DNA of 28,175 nucleotides from a virus: positions 1 through 28,175 of the IMG/VR virus record IMGVR_UViG_3300046011_010318. One strand, given 5' to 3'. A model generated the notes under the pieces. That model did no database searches, was not told the DNA's origin, and saw only the letters and a list, made by a program, of their open reading frames with translations. The translations under genes and the position numbers were made by a program. Shown piece after piece: positions 23,573 through 28,175 of this stretch (position 1 is the first letter of the stretch; each line of letters opens with the position of its first letter).

Positions 23573-24922
23573 ATGCAAACGCGAACCAAACGCGATCGCG
23601 GGGCGACTAAAAACGCGAACCAAGGATCCACCCGCGGCGTCCGCATTTTGCGCGACCGCGTCGGCCGGCCGAATCCCTTCGGCGTCCAATGGTCCGAGCC
23701 GGGCTGGGACGAGGCCACGAAGCGAGACAAGCGCCGTGTGCGCACGTTGTTCTTCGCCAAGGCGGCAGATCGTGATCGCAAAGCGCAGGCTCTGCGCGAC
23801 GCCAAGCGCGAAGGCACCCTCCGCACGCTCTCGCGCCGCGAGATCGATGACTGGGCCGCTTTCCAGTCCGCCATCGCCGGCACCGCGTGGCATGAGGTCG
23901 TGGCGGGTTGGCGCGCGCATCTGCTCGCCAGCGGCGTCGTGCTGAGCAAAACAACGTGCGCGGAGCACGCCAAGGGCTTCCTCCAGCGTATCAGCGAGCG
24001 CGTCGAAGCGGGCACGTTCGCCGCCGGCACGCAGTCCCACCACAAGCACAAGCTGCGACTCTTCCTTGAGGTCTTCGGCCACCTCCGACCAGTAGACGTG
24101 ACGACGGAACAGATCGCCGCTTGGCTTGACGATCAGCAGCTCGCCGTGGCCGGCACCTACAACAACTACCGCAAAACCATCGCCGTCTTCTTCTCCAGCT
24201 GCCGCGAGGCCCGGCTGCTCGCCGAAAATCCCGTCGCCCGCATCAAGCAGCGGGCGGAGGTGCCCGATGAGGTGGGCATATTGACCGTGCCCCAGCTCGC
24301 GCAGCTGTTCCATACGGCGGACCGCTTCACCGATGACGAGGGCCGCCGAAAATTCGCCCCCGCTCTCTGGCGTCTCAGCCTGGAGGCGTTTGCCGGGGTG
24401 CGCTTTGGCAGCGCGTGTCGGCTCGCTCGCGAGGATGTGAGCCCAGGCGACAAGGGCATCCGCCACCCGGCCGCGTCGATCAAGACGCGGAAGCGGCACT
24501 ACGTGGACGGCTACCCCGAGCAGCTCTGGGCGTGGCTCGCCATCGCGCCCGCTGAGAGCCTCACCCCGCGGCAATATCTGGAACTGAAGAGCGAGCTTTT
24601 CGGTGTCGCCCGCGTGCCTCATCCGCACAACTGCCTGCGACATTCGTTTGCGAGCTATCACGTGGCCGCTCGGGGCGACCCGGGGAAGACTGCTTATTTG
24701 TTGTGTCATAGAGATCAGAAAAAGCTCTGGGATTTTTACAAGGGGAACGTGACCGGGGCCGAGGGGAAGCGGTGGGAGGAACTCACGCCGGCACGGGCGG
24801 AGGCGATGGGAGCGCCGTGGCGCGCCGAGTTGGCGGAGCGGGCGGCAAGAGTCCAGCGTGAGACAAGCGCGCCAGCGCCAGCGGCACATCGATCTCGGCC
24901 GGCAGCTCGCGCGGGTGGATGA
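23573..24922 (+). CDS. int: Tyrosine-family site-specific integrase
   Basis: 449 residues. It joins and excises the phage at attachment sites. An N-terminal core-binding domain (about residues 90-225) precedes the catalytic domain: Arg277 in AGVRFGS, a Lys in IKTRKRH (K304 or K307), NCLRHSFASYH with Arg356, CHRD with His379, and WDFYKG with nucleophile Tyr389. Asn353 replaces the usual His of box II (HxxR), a feature I know from verrucomicrobial integrases ending NxLRHSFASYH. It is one of two plus-strand genes. Its 3-prime end overlaps the opposite-strand excisionase-like gene by 140 bases. The ATG at 23573 may not be the true start, because two copies of a repeat lie within the first 17 codons. 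Confidence 0.9.
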   Translation: MQTRTKRDRGATKNANQGSTRGVRILRDRVGRPNPFGVQWSEPGWDEATKRDKRRVRTLFFAKAADRDRKAQALRDAKREGTLRTLSRREIDDWAAFQSAIAGTAWHEVVAGWRAHLLASGVVLSKTTCAEHAKGFLQRISERVEAGTFAAGTQSHHKHKLRLFLEVFGHLRPVDVTTEQIAAWLDDQQLAVAGTYNNYRKTIAVFFSSCREARLLAENPVARIKQRAEVPDEVGILTVPQLAQLFHTADRFTDDEGRRKFAPALWRLSLEAFAGVRFGSACRLAREDVSPGDKGIRHPAASIKTRKRHYVDGYPEQLWAWLAIAPAESLTPRQYLELKSELFGVARVPHPHNCLRHSFASYHVAARGDPGKTAYLLCHRDQKKLWDFYKGNVTGAEGKRWEELTPARAEAMGAPWRAELAERAARVQRETSAPAPAAHRSRPAARAGG

Positions 24923-25049
24923 GATACGGCACGCCCTCGGCGACGATGTTGCGGGCCCGGATCTCGCGGCGCACGGTGGCCTCGCAGCGCTGCACGACGC
25001 AGGCGTATTGGGCGACGGTGAGACGGAAGGGGAGGATGTTGGCGCTCAT
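24783..25049 (-). CDS. Excisionase-like HTH protein
   Basis: 88 residues from the ATG at 25049, which overlaps the upstream stop as ATGA. The first 50 residues read FRLTVAQYACVVQRCEATVR followed by REIRARNIVAEGVPYLIHPR, the layout of a MerR/excisionase-type winged helix (helix, recognition helix, hairpin ending in a basic residue). The last 30 residues are Pro/Ala-rich. It lies tail-to-tail with the integrase, overlapping its 3-prime 140 bases, which suits an Xis partner that directs excision. The function is inferred from fold-like features and position; a small regulator is the alternative. Confidence 0.6.
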   Translation of the reverse strand: MSANILPFRLTVAQYACVVQRCEATVRREIRARNIVAEGVPYLIHPRELPAEIDVPLALARLSHAGLLPPAPPTRRATALPSPPPVPA

Positions 25050-25387
25050 GAGGCCATCCGGTTGAGGGCTTCGGTGTGAGCGTGGGTCTCGAGCGTGGTG
25101 TCGATCAGCTCGCCGCACACCTCGCGGGCCTCGGCAGCGGTGATGACGCCGGGGGTTTTTGCATCGGTGAGGGCGGCGGCGAGGCCGGTGCGGATGCTCT
25201 CGAGGTGGGCCTCGATGGCGCGGCTCTCGGCGGTGCGGGCTTGGAGGAGGGACTGCTCGCGGCCAAGCTGGAGCTCGAAGACATCGAGCTCGATGGCGGC
25301 CGGCCCGCGCAGAGCCCGCTCGCGGAACATCAACTGAAACAGCACCCGCAGGGGCGCCGGTCTGGCGTGATTTGGATGGAGGTTCAT
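25046..25387 (-). CDS. Helical hypothetical protein in the regulatory cluster
   Basis: 113 residues. It begins MNLHPNHARPAPLRVLFQLM and continues mostly helical and charged (LQLGREQSLLQARTAESRAI), ending ETHAHTEALNRMAS. It is coupled by ATGA to the excisionase-like gene and starts 23 bases after the RHH gene, so these three form one small operon. No family recognised and no enzymatic motif. It might be a phage accessory or regulatory partner. Confidence 0.5.
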   Translation of the reverse strand: MNLHPNHARPAPLRVLFQLMFRERALRGPAAIELDVFELQLGREQSLLQARTAESRAIEAHLESIRTGLAAALTDAKTPGVITAAEAREVCGELIDTTLETHAHTEALNRMAS

Positions 25388-25410
25388 AGTCGCTCTGGTT
25401 GAAAAAAGGA

Positions 25411-25722
25411 TCAGGCCGCGGCGGCTTCGGCGGCGGCGTTGAGGGCGGCGGTGAGCGTGGCTTTGAGGTCGAGGCCGCGGGACTGAGCGGCGCGGACCAG
25501 AGACAGCACTTCGGCGAGGTCGCCGGCCTCATCCGCCAGCGGGCTCTCGGGGGCGTGGGCGAGGACGAGGGCCTCGATCGTGGGCCATGTGGCCAGCAGG
25601 CCGAAGCGGATGATCTCGCTGCGCTTTTGGCCGGACCGGATTTCGAGGGCGGCCAGCCGCGTCTCAAACTTATCCGAAATCCGCACGTTGAGGCTCTTCG
25701 TTTTCTTCGTCCGGTCGCTCAT
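25411..25722 (-). CDS. Ribbon-helix-helix regulator (CopG/Arc-type)
   Basis: 103 residues from the ATG at 25722 (MSDRTKKTKSLNVRISDKFE). The beta strand KSLNVRIS followed by helices FETRLAALEIRSG and KRSEIIRFGLLATW is the N-terminal RHH fold used to bind DNA as a dimer. The C-terminal half (LAEVLSLVRAAQSRGLDLKA) is helical and may oligomerise. It is transcribed divergently from a second RHH gene across an 81-base gap with repeated ATGYGATACA sites, so autoregulation is likely. It may set lysis/lysogeny or control the integrase-excisionase genes. Confidence 0.7.
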   Translation of the reverse strand: MSDRTKKTKSLNVRISDKFETRLAALEIRSGQKRSEIIRFGLLATWPTIEALVLAHAPESPLADEAGDLAEVLSLVRAAQSRGLDLKATLTAALNAAAEAAAA

Positions 25723-25728
25723 GTGATC

Positions 25729-25785
25729 AAATGCGATACACTGCAACGCATTGCTTTCAAGCTTTATTTTGCAAAATGTGATACA
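25729..25785. promoter_or_regulatory. Candidate operators between divergent RHH genes
   Basis: AAATGCGATACA (25729-25740) and AAATGTGATACA (25774-25785) are near-identical direct repeats 45 bases apart. A partial copy, ATGTGATCA, is at 25721-25729, and an imperfect inverted pair, GCAA...TTGC, lies at 25743-25754. The spacing of 45 bases is near four helical turns, so bound RHH dimers would lie on the same face. The gap is AT-rich compared with the flanks, fitting a promoter region. Confidence 0.6.
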
Positions 25786-25803
25786 AAGCCGGATTTTTAG
25801 GCA

Positions 25804-26043
25804 GTGGAACGTCTGGCCGAAAAAAAAACCGCTACGTTAAACACCCGCGTCCGCCCCGAATTAAAAGTGCGGATTCTGGCGGTTGAAGCGCGGCATGGCG
25901 TGCCGATGGCGGTGATGATCGAGGACTGCATGACGGCCCTCTGTGAAGCGGTAGAGCGGGCCGGGGGTTATCGCCGGCCCATGCACATCGTTTTCACGCC
26001 GCCGGTGACGTCGTGCGAATGTCCGCCGCCGCGGATCGGCTGA
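25804..26043 (+). CDS. Small plus-strand ribbon-helix-helix protein
   Basis: 79 residues from a GTG at 25804; an in-frame TAG sits at 25798-25800, so no earlier start exists. The segment TATLNTRVRPELKVRILAVE followed by ARHGVPMAVMIEDCMTALCE matches strand-helix-helix of RHH proteins (strand LNTRV, helix ELKVRILAVEAR, helix MAVMIEDCM). The C-terminus has two Cys in TSCECPPPR. A run of nine A near the start (25820-25828) could cause slippage, but the frame is open. It faces the opposite RHH gene and ends 2 bases short of the HTH gene's end. Likely a regulator. Confidence 0.6.
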   Translation: MERLAEKKTATLNTRVRPELKVRILAVEARHGVPMAVMIEDCMTALCEAVERAGGYRRPMHIVFTPPVTSCECPPPRIG

Positions 26044-26045
26044 TC

Positions 26046-26255
26046 TTACGCCGCGCGGTAGTGAGGCACGGGATACAATCGGCTGCGGGACTGGATGCGG
26101 AAGGAGCGGCAGAGGACTTTTTTGGTGCGCACGCCGCTTGATAGCAGATTGCCGGCGTGGTTTTCGCTCAGATCCCAGCGCTTGGCCCACTGGCGCACGG
26201 TGAGCCAGCCGGAAGGGACTTTATCGGCTTTGGGCCGCAGGTCGCGGGGGCTCAT
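26046..26255 (-). CDS. Small HTH/excisionase-like protein
   Basis: 69 residues, with ATG overlapping the metallophosphoesterase stop as ATGA. It carries GWLTVRQWAKRWDLSENHAG followed by NLLSSGVRTKK, an HTH of the MerR/Xis style, and then SFRIQSRSRLYPVPHYR, a basic wing-like end. It is coupled to the metallophosphoesterase, and its stop is nearly back-to-back with the plus-strand RHH gene. A transcription regulator is the likely role. An alternative excisionase role cannot be excluded. Confidence 0.6.
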   Translation of the reverse strand: MSPRDLRPKADKVPSGWLTVRQWAKRWDLSENHAGNLLSSGVRTKKVLCRSFRIQSRSRLYPVPHYRAA

Positions 26256-27205
26256 AGCTTGAACAGGGCGGCCAGGTGCGTCTCGCCGTTGAGCACGGGG
26301 ACGTTGAGGTGGAGAAACGAGCCCGAGGGGCGGACGAGCTGGAGGGCGTAGCCTTGGGTCCAGTTGGTGGGCTGGGTGTGTTGCCAGAGGGGCTGGATCT
26401 CGCAGAGGCAGCCGGGATTCCAAGCGCCGATGGGGCCGGTGCCGACCATGCGGATGACCTCGCTCTGCGCCCGGTGGGTGTGGGCAAAGACGCAGTTGCC
26501 ACCGATGCGGGAGATCGTGGCGGCGACGGCGTGCTTGGCGGTCGAGACGCCGTGGAAGAAAAAGCACTTGCCGCGCTTGATCACGCCGGGGACGGAGAGG
26601 CCGTCGTAGTGCAGCCCTTGGCGGAAATAGGGGATGCCGCGCTCTTTGAGCTTCAGCAGGAACTCGGGCGCGACGAGGCGGCGGAGCATTTCTGAATCCT
26701 TGCCGTGGCGGAGCGTCTGCGTGACGGCCCAGGTCTCGACGCGGCGCTCGTGGTTGCCCTCGAGGTATTCGATTTTGGCCGTGGGCGCAGCGGTAGCAAT
26801 TTGGTCGAGGAGGGCGTTGGTGTGGGCGATGTCATCCTCGTAGGAGTAGCTCGTCTCCGCGACGTAGCCCATGACGTGGTGCTGGGCGAGGAAGCCGCCG
26901 CAGTCGACGTGATCGCCGAGGAGGATGATTTCATGGGGGCGGAGGATCTTGAGATCGGCGAGGAGGGCGGCGAGCGCCTTGCGATCGGCCTTGGCGCCGT
27001 GGGTATCGGGGATGAGGACGCGGACGATGTCGGCAGCGGAGCGGTGCGAGACGCGGTTGGGGCGGGGCGGGGCGACGCGGATCCGGCGGGCCTGATCGGC
27101 GGCGGTGATGGCGTGGGCCAGCTGCTTGTCGCGCGCGGCGAGCTGCGCCTTGACCGCGGCAAGGGATTTTTCGGCGGCGGCGAGGCGGAGGCTGAGCGGC
27201 GACAT
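26252..27205 (-). CDS. Calcineurin-like metallophosphoesterase
   Basis: 317 residues from the ATG at 27205, preceded by GAGGAAAAACCGCCC, one of the few SD-like leaders here. It carries the metallophosphoesterase motifs in order: IPDTHG (residues 65-70), GDHVDCGG (97-104), GNHERR (150-155), FFFHG (215-219) and AHTHR (241-245). Together these bind two metals and cleave phosphoesters. The first 50 residues are a likely coiled coil (LAAAEKSLAAVKAQLAARDK). The substrate is not visible; phage members of this superfamily include protein and nucleotide phosphatases and DNA nucleases. It is placed between the lysis-like cassette and the regulators. High confidence in family, low in role. Confidence 0.85.
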   Translation of the reverse strand: MSPLSLRLAAAEKSLAAVKAQLAARDKQLAHAITAADQARRIRVAPPRPNRVSHRSAADIVRVLIPDTHGAKADRKALAALLADLKILRPHEIILLGDHVDCGGFLAQHHVMGYVAETSYSYEDDIAHTNALLDQIATAAPTAKIEYLEGNHERRVETWAVTQTLRHGKDSEMLRRLVAPEFLLKLKERGIPYFRQGLHYDGLSVPGVIKRGKCFFFHGVSTAKHAVAATISRIGGNCVFAHTHRAQSEVIRMVGTGPIGAWNPGCLCEIQPLWQHTQPTNWTQGYALQLVRPSGSFLHLNVPVLNGETHLAALFKL

Positions 27206-27219
27206 GGGCGGTTTTTCCT

Positions 27220-27399
27220 CTAGTCTTCGTCGCGCTCGCGGCGGCGGGAGCGGACAAGCAGCACCCATTTGGTGATGACGTAGCCGAGGGAAGCTAGGCC
27301 GACAAGGACGGAAAGGACGCTGTTGATGTCGGCGAGAAAGAGGGTGCCGAGCGTGCCGCCGGCGCCGATGAAGGGAGTGGGATCGTCGTGGGTGATCAT
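27220..27399 (-). CDS. Single-span membrane protein, holin-like
   Basis: 59 residues starting at the ATG that overlaps the lipoprotein stop as ATGA; I found this by translating the gap. It begins MITHDDPTPFIGAGGTLGTL, then a membrane segment FLADINSVLSVLVGLASLGY, and ends with a highly basic tail, VRSRRRERDED. A short acidic N-terminus, one span and a basic tail suit a holin or antiholin-type protein that controls membrane permeability at lysis. It sits in the lysis-like cassette. No family match is claimed. Confidence 0.6.
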   Translation of the reverse strand: MITHDDPTPFIGAGGTLGTLFLADINSVLSVLVGLASLGYVITKWVLLVRSRRRERDED

Positions 27400-27653
27400 G
27401 GGGTGCGGTTGGCTTTGTCGCGCTCGAGGCGGGTGATGACTTCGAAGGTGTCGAGCACGAAGGCGGGGGCGGCTTGGGCGGCGGCTTGGAATTGCGGGTG
27501 GCGGGCGAGGCGGGCGGTGTTATCCTCGGCGGTCACGGGGAGCGGGCGCAGGGGCAGGCTCGAACACGCCGTCGACGACAGGAGCAGCGCGAGGGCGGCG
27601 AGCAACGGCGGCAGCGATAAGCGCGGCGTTGCGGGCGTTTTTGGCGGATTCAT
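27396..27653 (-). CDS. Small lipoprotein, outer-spanin (Rz1)-like
   Basis: 85 residues from the ATG at 27653, in a different frame from and overlapping the last 134 bases of the 83-residue gene. It has a signal sequence, LSLPPLLAALALLLSSTACS, with a lipobox-like end (Cys at residue 25), followed by SLPLRPLPVTAED and a helical rest. Overlapping frames and a small lipoprotein are the hallmark of Rz/Rz1 spanin pairs, which fuse inner and outer membranes at lysis. It is coupled by ATGA to the downstream membrane protein. The lipobox (STAC) is slightly atypical. Confidence 0.65.
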   Translation of the reverse strand: MNPPKTPATPRLSLPPLLAALALLLSSTACSSLPLRPLPVTAEDNTARLARHPQFQAAAQAAPAFVLDTFEVITRLERDKANRTP

Positions 27654-27771
27654 CGGCGAGGTTGTGCTCGGTCTTCCAGGCGGAGTAGGCGGCGAGGAGC
27701 TGGGCAAAAAGAGCCTCCGCCGCCGGGATCGCTTTGATGATCGCGAGGAGCGCGGCGACGGCGGAGGCCAT
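27520..27771 (-). CDS. Small protein, candidate inner spanin or lysis partner
   Basis: 83 residues: MASAVAALLAIIKAIPAAEA then LFAQLLAAYSAWKTEHNLAD, then a charged Ala-rich helix (ESAKNARNAALIAAAVARRP) and a Pro-rich end. The first 30 residues are hydrophobic but carry Lys and Glu, so a membrane span is possible but not certain. Its 3-prime end overlaps the lipoprotein gene in another frame, as in Rz/Rz1. The pair would form a spanin complex at lysis. This is inference; the protein could instead be a small structural helper. Confidence 0.5.
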   Translation of the reverse strand: MASAVAALLAIIKAIPAAEALFAQLLAAYSAWKTEHNLADESAKNARNAALIAAAVARRPRAAPVVDGVFEPAPAPAPRDRRG

Positions 27772-27783
27772 GGTTTTGCGGGC

Positions 27784-27963
27784 TTACTTGGCGTTGGCCT
27801 GTTCGGAGGAGACGCCGTTGTCGCGGGCGGCGACGCCCACGATGAGGCCGCCCAGGGCGAGCAGGGCCTCGCTCACCCAGTAGTAATCGGGCGTGAGCAG
27901 TTGTTTTGAGACGGGAGCGAGGGCGAGGATGATGCCGCCGAGGGTGGTTTTCCAAGATTTCAT
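27784..27963 (-). CDS. Small membrane protein, holin-like
   Basis: 59 residues from the ATG at 27963 (MKSWKTTLGGIILALAPVSK). It has two weak hydrophobic segments (GGIILALAP and YWVSEALLALGGLIVGVAA) and ends ARDNGVSSEQANAK. The longer frame upstream is only translated repeat. The start follows ATAAAAACCACCCGCACC, with no Shine-Dalgarno sequence. Size, hydrophobicity and place between lipoprotein and spanin-like genes fit a holin. The number of membrane spans is one or two. Confidence 0.6.
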   Translation of the reverse strand: MKSWKTTLGGIILALAPVSKQLLTPDYYWVSEALLALGGLIVGVAARDNGVSSEQANAK

Positions 27964-27983
27964 GGTGCGGGTGGTTTTTATGG

Positions 27984-28160
27984 TTATGGGAGCGGAAGAA
28001 GTTTTGCGGGGGGGCGGGAGAGGATGGCGGGGTCGCGGGGATCGTGGGGTGTGGCGCAACCTGAGAAGGCGAGCACTGCGATGAGGCAACCAAGCCGGAG
28101 AGGTGCCCACGGAACACACGGAAGACACGGAAGCCGGAAAGATTGGGGGGGAAGTTTCAT
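27984..28160 (-). CDS. Very small lipoprotein, Rz1-like, with repeat-derived N-terminus
   Basis: 58 residues, not in an obvious long frame; found by translating the gap. The ATG at 28160 overlaps an upstream stop as ATGA, which supports the start. Residues 9-18 (RLPCLPCVPW) are the translation of a host-type repeat. They are followed by a hydrophobic stretch, LRLGCLIAVLAFSGC, with a lipobox-like Cys at residue 35 (FSGC), and a Pro-rich tail, ATPHDPRDPAILSRPPAKLL. A small Pro-rich lipoprotein is typical of outer spanins. The cleavage site is inferred. A later start would also be possible. Confidence 0.5.
   Translation of the reverse strand: MKLPPQSFRLPCLPCVPWAPLRLGCLIAVLAFSGCATPHDPRDPAILSRPPAKLLPLP
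28106..28132 (-). repeat. Host-type ACACGGA repeat, copy 5 (inside a gene)
   Basis: The plus strand reads CCCACGGAACACACGGAAGA followed by CACGGAA. It lies within the N-terminal coding part of the small lipoprotein gene and has the same orientation as the other copies. It encodes the Pro/Cys phrase LPCLPCVPW. Confidence 0.65.
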
Positions 28161-28175
28161 GCGGCGAAGCCTTCG
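28157..28175 (-). CDS. C-terminal end of an upstream gene (partial)
   Basis: Only the last codons are in the window: they read EGFAA then TGA, with the stop overlapping the next ATG as ATGA. The frame is inferred from this coupling. The gene lies upstream of the lysis-like cassette, where an endolysin would be plausible, but the visible part is too short to say. Confidence 0.35.

Noticed and set aside
23414-24889. A 491-residue minus-strand frame under the integrase
   Set aside because: The integrase on the plus strand has all catalytic residues; the minus frame has none and lacks coupling to neighbours.
1-28175. tRNA genes used as attachment sites
   Set aside because: No cloverleaf with a GTTCRANNC T-arm was recognised on either strand by eye.

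Overview
The window is almost entirely a tailed-phage genome segment: a temperate siphovirus-like or lambda-like prophage, or its circular form. It is very GC-rich and tightly packed. I recognise about 38 genes, all on the minus strand except a tyrosine integrase and a small ribbon-helix-helix protein. The host is probably a verrucomicrobial (Opitutaceae-like) bacterium. The clues are the CCACGGAACACACGG-type intergenic repeats, the integrase sub-family with an N-x-LRHSFASYH box, and the frequent absence of Shine-Dalgarno sequences. This host call is inference, not proof.

Read in the direction of transcription, from high to low coordinates, the layout is as follows. (1) 28175-27220 is a lysis-like cassette of five tiny proteins: two lipoproteins, two single-span membrane proteins, and an 83-residue protein overlapping one lipoprotein gene as in Rz/Rz1 pairs. 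(2) 27205-24783 holds a metallophosphoesterase, an HTH protein, two divergent RHH regulators with repeated operator-like motifs between them, a 113-residue protein and an excisionase-like protein. (3) 23573-24922 (+) is the integrase. (4) 23417-15149 is the replication module: zinc-ribbon protein, small membrane protein, HTH protein, a ParB-like protein, a SNF2 helicase fused to a DNA methyltransferase, a primase and a D5/SF3-like helicase, closed by a strong terminator. (5) 15097-14573 is a repeat-rich non-coding stretch, a candidate packaging or replication site. (6) 14572-8922 is the packaging module: small terminase, GpA-type large terminase, SSB, a gpW-position protein and a lambda-type portal. 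(7) 8886-2168 begins with an S49 prohead protease, continues through six genes that look like tail-fibre or decoration proteins, and ends with a scaffold-like protein and a P22-type coat protein. (8) 1945-1 holds head-tail joining and early tail genes, which run off the left edge.

The genes within each module are often coupled by ATGA or GTGA overlaps. Several other junctions have a TAA stop that runs straight into an A-tract followed by the next start. Although both modules lie on the same strand, the base skew flips between the structural half and the replication half, with the switch in or next to the 14.6-15.1 kb non-coding stretch. This points to different origins for the modules or to a replication landmark. 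No tRNA, rRNA, CRISPR array or insertion sequence was seen. The endolysin, tape measure and most tail genes must lie outside the window.
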